Of a stretch of DNA of 64,000 nt, positions 7,778 to 14,825 are shown piece after piece. The DNA comes from Azospirillum baldaniorum (lineage in GTDB: Bacteria > Pseudomonadota > Alphaproteobacteria > Azospirillales > Azospirillaceae): contig NZ_CP022261.1 in NCBI RefSeq assembly GCF_003119195.2, positions 124,001-188,000 on the forward strand. The letters run 5' to 3'. Numbering within the stretch: position 1 is the stretch's first letter; each line of letters opens with the position of its first letter. The translations under genes and the position numbers were made by a program. The notes below the pieces were generated by a model. It was not told where the DNA came from and did no database searches. It saw nothing but the letters and a program-made list of their open reading frames with translations.

Positions 7778-9816
7778 CCCGTGGCTCCCTTCTTGCGTGA
7801 ATCGGTGATCGGTCCGGCCCCATCGGTCGATGATGGTCCGGATGTTAGCGGCGCCGGGGCCGGCGGCGCTGTGAGCCGCAACACGTCCGCGTCCGGCTCC
7901 CCCGAGTCAGGCACCTCCGCGTCAGGCACCTCCGCGCCCGCCTCGCCGAGGATGACGTGCACGCCGACCTTGCGGTCCTTGCCCTTCAGCGGCACTTCGC
8001 CGACCGCCGAGCTCCGGAAGGCGCCGCGCAGCCTCTCCCAGGTCGGATCGCCCACCAGGATCCGGCAGGGCCGCCCCGGCACGTCGGTGCCGACCGTCTT
8101 GGCGAGCGCTTCCAGGCGGGCCGCCGTGTTCACGGCGTCGCCGGTCAGCGAATACTCCATGTGCCCCGGCGCGCCGATGCTGCCGGCCACCATCGGGCCG
8201 GTGTAGATGCCGACCCGGATCCCGGCCGGCGGCAGGCCCTGCCTGGCCCAGCCCTCGTTCAGGCGGGCCAGCACGTCGGCCATGGCGAGTGCGGCGCAGA
8301 CCGCGTTGCCGGCGTCGCGGTCGATCTCCTCCTCCGTCTCGCGAGGGACGGGCACGCCGAAGACGGACAGGATGGCGTCGCCGACGAAGCGCAGGGGCAG
8401 GCCACCGTGATCCTGAATGACCGGGACCATGGCGCCCATGTAGTCGTGCAGCCAGGCGTCCAGCTCCTCCGGCTCCATCTTCTCCGAAATCGGCGTGAAA
8501 TTCGCGACGTCGGAGAACAGGACGGTCGCCGTCAGCCGTTGAGGCCGGGGCCGCCCGCCGTCCATGAACAGGTGCCGGCGCTCCCACAGCTCCTTGGCGA
8601 CCGGCCCCGGCACGTGGCTGGAGAACAGGTTCATCAGCGCCTCGCGGTCGGCCCGCTCCCGGCGGGACAGGAAGGCGGTGACGAGGCCGAGCGCCAGCGC
8701 CCATGCCCCCAGCGGCGCGGCCAGCGGCACCCACAGCGCCTGCGCCAGCGCCGCGAACCACAGCCCGGTCAGCAGCGCCGTCCCCCCGGCCAGCAGCAGG
8801 GCGAAGGCCAGCGGTCCGTGCATCGCCAGCGCGAGGAGGGAACCGGCCAGCCCGACGGCGACGGTCACCGCCAGTTCGGCCCAGTCCGGCAGGTTCGCCG
8901 TCGGCGTCGCCTCGCCCAGGGCCATGCGGAGAAGCTGGCCGGTGGCCTGGGCGTGCACCACGGCGCCAAAGGCGAAGCCGCTGTCCACCGGCGTCCGGAA
9001 ATAGTCCTTCACGCTGTCGGCGGTGACCGCCACGAACACCAGCCGCCCGGCCAACGCCTCGGCCGGAACCCGCCCCTCCAGCGCCTCCCGCACCGAGAAA
9101 TCCCGGATCGGCCCCGGCCCCAGGGCGTAGTCGAGCAGGAACTGATAGCCGCGCGCGTCCACCCCGGCATAGCCGCCGTCCGTCGCCTCCACCGGACGCA
9201 GCGTGGCGGCGCCCAGCCGCATGTGCTCCGGCTCCTCCGGGTCGGACTGCGGGACGATACCCCGGTGTCCGAGCAGGCGCAGCGCCATGACCATGGACAG
9301 CGCCGTGGCGTGCTGCCCCGACGGGTCTTCCAGGAACAGCAGGCTGCGGCGGACCACCCCGTCGGGATCGACCAGGATGTCGGAAAAGCCGATGCGGTCC
9401 GGCGTCGCCAGCACCGACGGCGCGGCGATGGCCCCGCCCGCTTCCGACGGCTGGCGGTTGACCCAGACGATGTCGGGGTTCTCCCGCAGCATCCGCTCCA
9501 GCTCGCCCTGGCCGTCGCCGATGGGCCAGTTGCGGTAGATGTCCACACCGATGGCCGCCGGCTTCGCGGCGGACAGCGCCTTCAGCAGGTCGGCCAGCTG
9601 ACCGTCGGACAACGGCCAGCCGAGCGCCGCCAGATCCGCCTCCCGCGCGCCGACCAGCACGATGCGGTCGTCCACCGCCGGCCGGGCGCGCAGCTTCAGC
9701 CCGTTGTCGTAGGCCAGCAGGTCGAGCGGTTGCAGCCAGCCCAGCAGATGCATCAGCAGCACCGCGAACACGGCGGCCTGCCCGATCAGCAGCGACGGGA
9801 CGATCCGCTCCCTCAT
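7774..9816 (-). CDS. CHASE2-domain adenylate/guanylate cyclase
   Basis: The 680-residue protein has an N-terminal hydrophobic helix, an extracytoplasmic CHASE2 sensor (~25-330; LLAYDNGLKLRARPAVDDRIVLV, IGFSDILVDPDGVVRR), three further transmembrane helices (~335-415), and a class III cyclase catalytic domain. In the catalytic domain VLFSDVANFTPISEKM near 430 supplies the first metal Asp, and LRFVGDAILSVFGVP near 480 the second. The start is set at ATG 9816, which overlaps the stop of the CHAT gene (ATGA). The product would make cAMP (or cGMP) in response to a periplasmic cue. The Crp-like regulator at 4530 is a candidate receiver of that signal, which is inferred. Confidence 0.9.
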   Translation of the reverse strand: MRERIVPSLLIGQAAVFAVLLMHLLGWLQPLDLLAYDNGLKLRARPAVDDRIVLVGAREADLAALGWPLSDGQLADLLKALSAAKPAAIGVDIYRNWPIGDGQGELERMLRENPDIVWVNRQPSEAGGAIAAPSVLATPDRIGFSDILVDPDGVVRRSLLFLEDPSGQHATALSMVMALRLLGHRGIVPQSDPEEPEHMRLGAATLRPVEATDGGYAGVDARGYQFLLDYALGPGPIRDFSVREALEGRVPAEALAGRLVFVAVTADSVKDYFRTPVDSGFAFGAVVHAQATGQLLRMALGEATPTANLPDWAELAVTVAVGLAGSLLALAMHGPLAFALLLAGGTALLTGLWFAALAQALWVPLAAPLGAWALALGLVTAFLSRRERADREALMNLFSSHVPGPVAKELWERRHLFMDGGRPRPQRLTATVLFSDVANFTPISEKMEPEELDAWLHDYMGAMVPVIQDHGGLPLRFVGDAILSVFGVPVPRETEEEIDRDAGNAVCAALAMADVLARLNEGWARQGLPPAGIRVGIYTGPMVAGSIGAPGHMEYSLTGDAVNTAARLEALAKTVGTDVPGRPCRILVGDPTWERLRGAFRSSAVGEVPLKGKDRKVGVHVILGEAGAEVPDAEVPDSGEPDADVLRLTAPPAPAPLTSGPSSTDGAGPITDSRKKGATG

Positions 9817-11987
9817 CGCCAGTTCCCGATCAGCAGGAAGGCGGCCCAATAGCCGGGGTGCTGGTAACGCACATCCGTCAGCATGGAGATCTGGGCCTGC
9901 CGCAGCGCCTCCGCCTTGCCGGGCGCGCCGGTGGCCAGCCGCCGATAGAAGTCGGCGATCAGCTGCGACGAAGCCTGGTCGTTGATGAACCACAGCGAGG
10001 CGAGCGCGCTGCGCGCCCCCGCCTTGATCGCCACCCCGGCGAGGCCCAGGGCCGCCCGGTCGTCTCCCGCCGCCGTCTGGCAGGCGCTGAGCGTCAGCAA
10101 CTCCACCGGCTCCTCCCGGTACTGGCTCAGCTTCACGAAGCGCTCGAGCTGGTCCATGCTGAGCCGCCCGTCGTAGGCCAGGATGTAGCTGTCGCTCGCC
10201 TCCGGCTCGAATTTTCCGTGCGAGGCGATGTGGACGATGGAGTAGGGCGCCGCGTTCAGCTCCCGCCCCACCCGTTCGATGACGAAGCTGCGGTTTTCCA
10301 GCACCGTCCCGCCCAGCGCGCCATGGATCGTCTTGATTTCCGACTCGACGAAGGGCAGGGCGGGGAAGCCCTGCACGCTCTCGGTCAACCCGGCCAGCAG
10401 CAGCTCGGCCTGCTGCACGGTCAGCGGCTTCGGCTCCATCAGGCTGAGGCCGGGCGTGACCGCCAGCGCGTAGCGCTCCACCAGGAAACGCTTCCCGTCG
10501 TGGAGGGCGGCCATCGGAATGCTGCGCAGCGGCCCGTCCGGCACGAGGACGAGCGTGTCGGCCTTCCGCGCCTCCAGCAGCGGCGTGAAGGGCCGGACCA
10601 GCCAGTCGTAGAGCCGCCGCGCATCGCCGAGGAAGCGGGAGCTGGTCCGCTGCTCCAGCTGCCGGCGGAAGCTGGCCGCAACCGCCCCGACCTCGGCCCC
10701 GCCGACCGGAACGGTGGCTTGGTGCAGCCCGTCGGACAGGCTCAGCAGCAGCTCCAGCCGGTCGGGCAGCAGGATGGGGTAGAGCACGGCGGTGCCGGGG
10801 GCCAGCGGATCGATGGTCTGGACCTTGGCCTTCAGCGCCGCCACGCAGTCGTCCTGGAAATAGTCCTCCAGCTCCGCCGCCTTCAGTTGCTCCAGGGCGT
10901 CGCGGGCGGCCACGAGGTGCCGTTGCGCCTGGGGCGTGCCCCGCAGGGCGGAGGCCTGACGGAGCCGCAGGTCGGCGGATTCCAGATAGACCGGCCCGAT
11001 GGCCTCCCGGAACAGGGAGCCGTAACCGCCATAGGCGCGCAGCAGGTCGGAGCGTATGCGCCGGATGGCGGCGGTCGCGGCGTCATAGGCCATCAGGGCG
11101 TCCGCCGTCCGGCCCTGGCTGCGATGCAGCCGCCCGGCCTGCCAGTGCCAGCGGAACAGGAGGTCCGCGGCCATCCTCTCCTGCGCCCAGAAGCTGGCCT
11201 CCCGCGTCAGGACGAGCGCATCGTCGGGGCGGCCCATCCGCTCATACAGGGTGCCCAAATATCCACGCGCGGCCGACAGGGTGCGCCGGTCTCCGGCCGC
11301 CCGCGCCAGCTCGGCGGCCTTTACGAAGCAATCATGGCTGCGGCGGGCGAGGGAGCCGCGGCTCTGCCGCGCCGCCGCCTGCACGTCCATCAGGGCGATG
11401 CCCTGGGCGACGAGCAGAAAGGCCTTTGCGCCGCCGTCCTCCAGCGCCGCCAGATCGCGTTCCACCTCCGTCAGCGCGGCTTCGGCCTGTGCCGGCGCAC
11501 CCATAGCCGCGAGGCGGCGCGCGGCGTTGATGCCGGCCGTCGCCGCCAGCGCCGGGTCGCCGGCCCGCCGCGCCAGCACGGCGCTCTGTCGGAAGGCGTC
11601 CACGGAATCTGGCGTGTCGCGCAGCCGGCCCAGTGTGTTGAGCGCCGCCGCCCGGGTGCGCTCCTGACCGGGATCGATTTCGGCCAGCAGGCGGTCGAGC
11701 GCCCTTGCCCAGCCTTCCCGAGCCCGTCCGTCGAACTCGCCCGCACTTCCGACATCCGCCAGAGCGGCGTCAATGGCGGACAGGAGGCCCGGATCGCTGG
11801 ACTTTTCCGCCAGGGCGCGCGCTCGCAGCAGCTCGTTGAAGGACTGCTCGAGCTTGCCTTCCGCCCGGTGCGCCTCGGCCTGCCGGGCGAGCTGATCGGC
11901 CGTCGTCGGGTCTTCGGCGCGAACCATTCCCGCCGCCAGAATGGCAAACTCGGTCAGCAGGCATGGCAGCAGAGAGGCCCGGCCCAT
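9813..11987 (-). CDS. CHAT-domain (caspase-like) protein with TPR-like repeats
   Basis: The 724-residue product has a signal peptide (MGRASLLPC...MVRA), helical TPR-like repeats over ~40-430, and a C-terminal CHAT domain. The family's catalytic dyad is present: His in IVHIASHGKF near 587 and Cys in LLTLSACQTAAGDD near 632, followed by GLAGVAIKAGARSALASLW. CHAT proteins are caspase/gingipain-clan proteases, though not all have been shown to be active. ATG at 11987 is preferred (AGGAGG 9 nt upstream) over a GTG at 11993. It is the first gene of the operon with the cyclase and DUF928 genes. The leader derives from the direct repeat. Confidence 0.9.
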   Translation of the reverse strand: MGRASLLPCLLTEFAILAAGMVRAEDPTTADQLARQAEAHRAEGKLEQSFNELLRARALAEKSSDPGLLSAIDAALADVGSAGEFDGRAREGWARALDRLLAEIDPGQERTRAAALNTLGRLRDTPDSVDAFRQSAVLARRAGDPALAATAGINAARRLAAMGAPAQAEAALTEVERDLAALEDGGAKAFLLVAQGIALMDVQAAARQSRGSLARRSHDCFVKAAELARAAGDRRTLSAARGYLGTLYERMGRPDDALVLTREASFWAQERMAADLLFRWHWQAGRLHRSQGRTADALMAYDAATAAIRRIRSDLLRAYGGYGSLFREAIGPVYLESADLRLRQASALRGTPQAQRHLVAARDALEQLKAAELEDYFQDDCVAALKAKVQTIDPLAPGTAVLYPILLPDRLELLLSLSDGLHQATVPVGGAEVGAVAASFRRQLEQRTSSRFLGDARRLYDWLVRPFTPLLEARKADTLVLVPDGPLRSIPMAALHDGKRFLVERYALAVTPGLSLMEPKPLTVQQAELLLAGLTESVQGFPALPFVESEIKTIHGALGGTVLENRSFVIERVGRELNAAPYSIVHIASHGKFEPEASDSYILAYDGRLSMDQLERFVKLSQYREEPVELLTLSACQTAAGDDRAALGLAGVAIKAGARSALASLWFINDQASSQLIADFYRRLATGAPGKAEALRQAQISMLTDVRYQHPGYWAAFLLIGNWR

Positions 11988-12053
11988 GGGCACCCCTCCT
12001 CTTTGTCCATTCGGCGGGCAGGAGTCCGACCGGGGACCAGCTTACTCCCCAAC

Positions 12054-12087
12054 CGCATCCGCCCGACACGGCGCAGAGGCGGATGCG
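12054..12087. other. Hairpin in the leader of the CHAT gene
   Basis: Second copy of the 10-bp-stem hairpin with a 14-nt loop that precedes the TpsA gene. It lies about 65 bp upstream of the CHAT start codon, so both downstream operons share this leader element. Confidence 0.5.
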
Positions 12088-12120
12088 TTTCGCCTTTTGC
12101 GACTGCGGAAAAGAAGAGCT

Positions 12121-12154
12121 GACAAAGAAAGAGCTCCGCGCGGATGGCGCGGAG
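12121..12154 (-). terminator. Intrinsic terminator-like hairpin after the small RTX gene (copy 2)
   Basis: The 8-bp stem CTCCGCGC / GCGCGGAG with loop and downstream T-rich tract on the - strand is identical in structure to copy 1. The loop differs by one base, with the stem conserved. Confidence 0.6.
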
Positions 12155-12202
12155 CCCGAGGTTTCTCACTTGGCAAATCCGAAGCGGAAGGAAACGCGAA
12201 GC

Positions 12203-12784
12203 TCAGCCCAGGAGGGCCTCCACCGCGGTGGTGTAGAAGGACGGCCCGTCGCTGTAGGGGGCGGTGACGATGGCGTCGGCCGGCAACTCGGCCAGGGCGA
12301 CGCCCTGGAGCAGCACGGCGTTGCCGGCGCCGAAGTCGACCACCGTGCCGTCGGCGTTCTGGCTGAGCACCGGATCGCCGGCCCCGTTCATGTTCGACAT
12401 GACGATGATCTGGTCGCTGCCCGGCGTGAAGTCGGTGATGGCGTCCACGCCGCTGCCCGGCTCGAACACGAACCAATCCCAACCGGCCCCGCCGGTCAGC
12501 GTGTCGTTGCCGACCCCGCCCCACAGGTCGTCGAAACCGGCGCCGCTGACCAGCACGTCGTCCCCGGCGTCGCCGAACAGCTTGTTCCACGTGCCCTCGG
12601 TGTCGGCCCCGGTGCCGCCGTAGCTGTCCGCATAGATCATGTCGTCGCCAGCGTTGCCGGTGATGGTGTCCGCCCCGGCTCCGCCAAAGATCTGGTCGTT
12701 GCCGCCCAGTCCTTTGAAAGTATCGTCAATGGAAGTGCCCTGCAGCGTGTCGGCGCCTTCGGTCGCGGTCGCAGTGATGGTCAT
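12203..12784 (-). CDS. Small RTX-type calcium-binding protein, copy 2
   Basis: The 193-residue near-twin of the 411-992 product has the same N-terminus (MTITATATEGADTLQGTS) and the same run of Gly/Asp calcium-binding repeats. It differs at EGTWNK, GAGWDW, TPGSDQ and VMSN. The start is chosen at the ATG preceded by CGGAG; an upstream ATG at 12811 is in frame. As a short RTX protein without a Sec signal it is likely a type I secretion client of the transporter at 1267-4369. Retention of two intact copies suggests recent duplication or gene-conversion homogenisation. Confidence 0.8.
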   Translation of the reverse strand: MTITATATEGADTLQGTSIDDTFKGLGGNDQIFGGAGADTITGNAGDDMIYADSYGGTGADTEGTWNKLFGDAGDDVLVSGAGFDDLWGGVGNDTLTGGAGWDWFVFEPGSGVDAITDFTPGSDQIIVMSNMNGAGDPVLSQNADGTVVDFGAGNAVLLQGVALAELPADAIVTAPYSDGPSFYTTAVEALLG

Positions 12785-13040
12785 CGCAATCTCCGTGGTG
12801 TGACTGGGCATCGCCCGGTGACTGCGATTAAAACGTACGAGGAGCTCGGCATCAGTTCACGCAATCACTGAGCATCATCAGATTTTGTTATTTTATTTCT
12901 TCTTTCGATGATCGCGGAGCAGGAGTCACTACACGAAAGTGACCTTCAACTTTGCGCATGTTGAGACAGGGTGTCCGCGTGTTGCATGGATGGGCTTGCT
13001 GGCGTAGGCAGAGGCCCCGTCCGCTCTCTGGTTGTACATC

Positions 13041-14009
13041 ATGCCGCAAAAGGCCAACGCCGCTCGTCGTCATCACATTCCCCGGCCCAAGTGCCGGGTG
13101 ACGAACTGGGCAGAGTACGATGCCACCTTGCGGCAGCGGGGCAGCCTGACGGTCTGGGTCACTGATGAGGCGATTGCGAGCTGGAAGGCGGCGCCACGGA
13201 CGACACGGGGCGGGCAGCCCAACTACTCGGATCTGGCAATCACGACAGCATTGATGCTGTGCGCGGTCTTTCACTTGGCGTTGCGCCAGACCGAAGGGCT
13301 GATCGGCTGCATCCTGCAGCTGCTCGGGCTCGACCTGCCGGTGCCCGATCGTTCCACCATCGCCCGGCGCACCAGGACCGTCGCGCTGCCCAGCAAGCCA
13401 CGCTCATCCAGCGGCCCCCTTCACCTGTTGGTGGACAGCACGGGGCTGAAGCTGTGCGGGCCGAGCGAATGGTTGATCGAGAAGCATGGCACGAAGAAGC
13501 GGCGCTCCTGGAGGAAGTTGCACCTCGGCGTGGATGCGGAGAACGGCCGGATCGTTGCGGCCACGCTGACCGACCGCGACGGCGACGATGCCGCTCAGGT
13601 CGGGCCGTTGCTCGACCAGATCGACGAACCGGTGGCCGCGCTCACCGGGGATGGTGCCTATGACCGGACTGGGGTTTACGCCTCGGTCCACCAGCGTCAT
13701 CCCGAAGCCGCGGTCGTGGCACCGCCCCGTGCCGACGTTGTGCTCAGCGACACCGCCGCGACCGCGCCCACGCAGCGCGACCGGCACATCCAGATGATCG
13801 CGGAGAACGGCCGGATGGCTTGGCAACGGGACAGCCAGTACAATGTGCGGGCGCGGGTAGAGGGTCAGATCGGCCGCTGGAAGCAGGTCATCGGACCGGC
13901 CCTGCGCTTCCACGCCGATGAGGCGCAAGCCACCGAGGTGGCCATCGCCGCCGCAGTCCTCAACCGCATGCTCGACCTCGGACGCCCGAACTCTGTCCGC
14001 GTCTCCTGA
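13041..14009 (+). CDS. IS5-family transposase
   Basis: The 322-residue DDE transposase has the family pattern TNWAEYDATLRQRGSLTVWV near the N-terminus, catalytic Asp in LLVDSTGLK, Asp in ALTGDGAYD, and a C-terminal region (RVEGQIGRWKQVIGPALRF) holding the Glu. ATG at 13041 is chosen over a TTG at 13032. The reading frame is intact. I could not find matching terminal inverted repeats. The right flank runs directly into a response-regulator fragment, so that end may be truncated or the element inserted there. Confidence 0.9.
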   Translation: MPQKANAARRHHIPRPKCRVTNWAEYDATLRQRGSLTVWVTDEAIASWKAAPRTTRGGQPNYSDLAITTALMLCAVFHLALRQTEGLIGCILQLLGLDLPVPDRSTIARRTRTVALPSKPRSSSGPLHLLVDSTGLKLCGPSEWLIEKHGTKKRRSWRKLHLGVDAENGRIVAATLTDRDGDDAAQVGPLLDQIDEPVAALTGDGAYDRTGVYASVHQRHPEAAVVAPPRADVVLSDTAATAPTQRDRHIQMIAENGRMAWQRDSQYNVRARVEGQIGRWKQVIGPALRFHADEAQATEVAIAAAVLNRMLDLGRPNSVRVS

Positions 14010-14040
14010 TCACGGAGGCGAGCCAGGCGGAACTGTAGCC

Positions 14041-14214
14041 CCGGCCACGTCCGGCTACACCGCCAACGCCATTGTCCACCATGGACGGCTGGACGAGGGC
14101 GCGTCGCTGTTGAGCAAACCCTTCAGCCGCGAGGCGTTGGCGGCCAAGATGCGCCACGTGTTGGAGAGCTATGCAGGAAATTGGGTGACGGTCTGGTCAG
14201 GCGGCGTCCTGTGA
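14041..14214 (+). pseudogene. Response-regulator receiver domain, C-terminal remnant
   Basis: The translation GYTANAIVHHGRLDEGASLL SKPFSREALAAKMRHVL is the last third of a CheY-like receiver domain of the kind found at the end of hybrid histidine kinases, including the conserved Lys-Pro of the KPF motif. The phosphoacceptor Asp and everything upstream are missing, cut off at the IS5-family transposase. It is a decayed gene tail. Confidence 0.75.
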
Positions 14215-14490
14215 GGCGGCTTCGGTGACCTCGATGCCGTCACGGAATGTGACGCCCTGGATGACCTTGGGCAACTGGTTTTCCCCCTGCAGGCGGCGCC
14301 ACGTCTTCGCGGCGGCAGTGATCAGCTTGAAGACCATCAGCTTGGCGGTGTCTTGCGAGAGCGCCCCCTTGGTGCGGACGGTCCGGTGGCGGACGGTGGC
14401 GAACACGCTTTCGATGGGGTTGGTGGTCCGCACATGGTCCCAGTGCTCGGCGGGGAAGGCGTAGAAGGCGAGCAGCGACCTGGACATTGT
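14197..14490 (-). pseudogene. IS256-family (mutator) transposase, C-terminal remnant
   Basis: The - strand translation LLAFYAFPAEHWDHVRTTNP followed by IESVFATVRHRTVRTKGALS is the hallmark C-terminal block of IS256-type transposases, ending ...EVTEAASQDAA. Similarity stops near 14490; upstream sequence in this frame does not look like the family, so the catalytic N-terminal part is gone. Confidence 0.85.
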
Positions 14491-14825
14491 CATCGACGTC
14501 AGCCCGCTGGCCGAACGGCCTGAAGATTGCCGTCGGGCCGGACTGGAGCGTGGGGTGCACACGACAGGGTACCCGGCGCACCTTCTGGAAGCGGGCCATG
14601 GCCGTTTGGCAAGCCACGACCGCGCCAGCACGAACGAGTTGCGCGCATGTTGAGTGCGAAGCGCTATTTCCGTTCCCGCGACACTGCCGACCCGTCATAT
14701 GCCCATTGAATGATCGACGTTCCCCATGAGACCCAGTACGGTCCTGGGACATTCGGACTTCTCGCTATCAAGCCACCACATGCCCAACGACCAACCGACG
14801 TCGCCCCGTCTCGGCACCAAAGGCG

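Larger units (their letters stand above)
12037..12900. repeat. Large direct repeat, copy 2 (RTX gene cassette)
   Basis: Same-orientation copy of 245-1110. It contains the small RTX gene (12203-12784), its terminator-like hairpin (12134-12154) and the 10-bp-stem leader hairpin (12054-12087), and stops just upstream of the CHAT gene. Similarity declines near an AT-rich stretch around 12880-12900. Confidence 0.9.

Noticed and set aside
6906-7823. 305-residue - strand frame overlapping DUF928
   Set aside because: It is an alternative frame of the DUF928 gene; the DUF928 frame has a signal peptide, family motifs and ATGA coupling.
12945-12962. TTTGCGCA-containing motif shared near 12950, 27595 and 38768
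   Set aside because: The shared stretch is only about 10-14 bp and could be chance or old IS ends; not enough to call a repeat family.
12890-13040. Left terminal inverted repeat of the IS5-family element
   Set aside because: No sequence here matches a reverse complement to the right of the transposase, so element ends could not be assigned.
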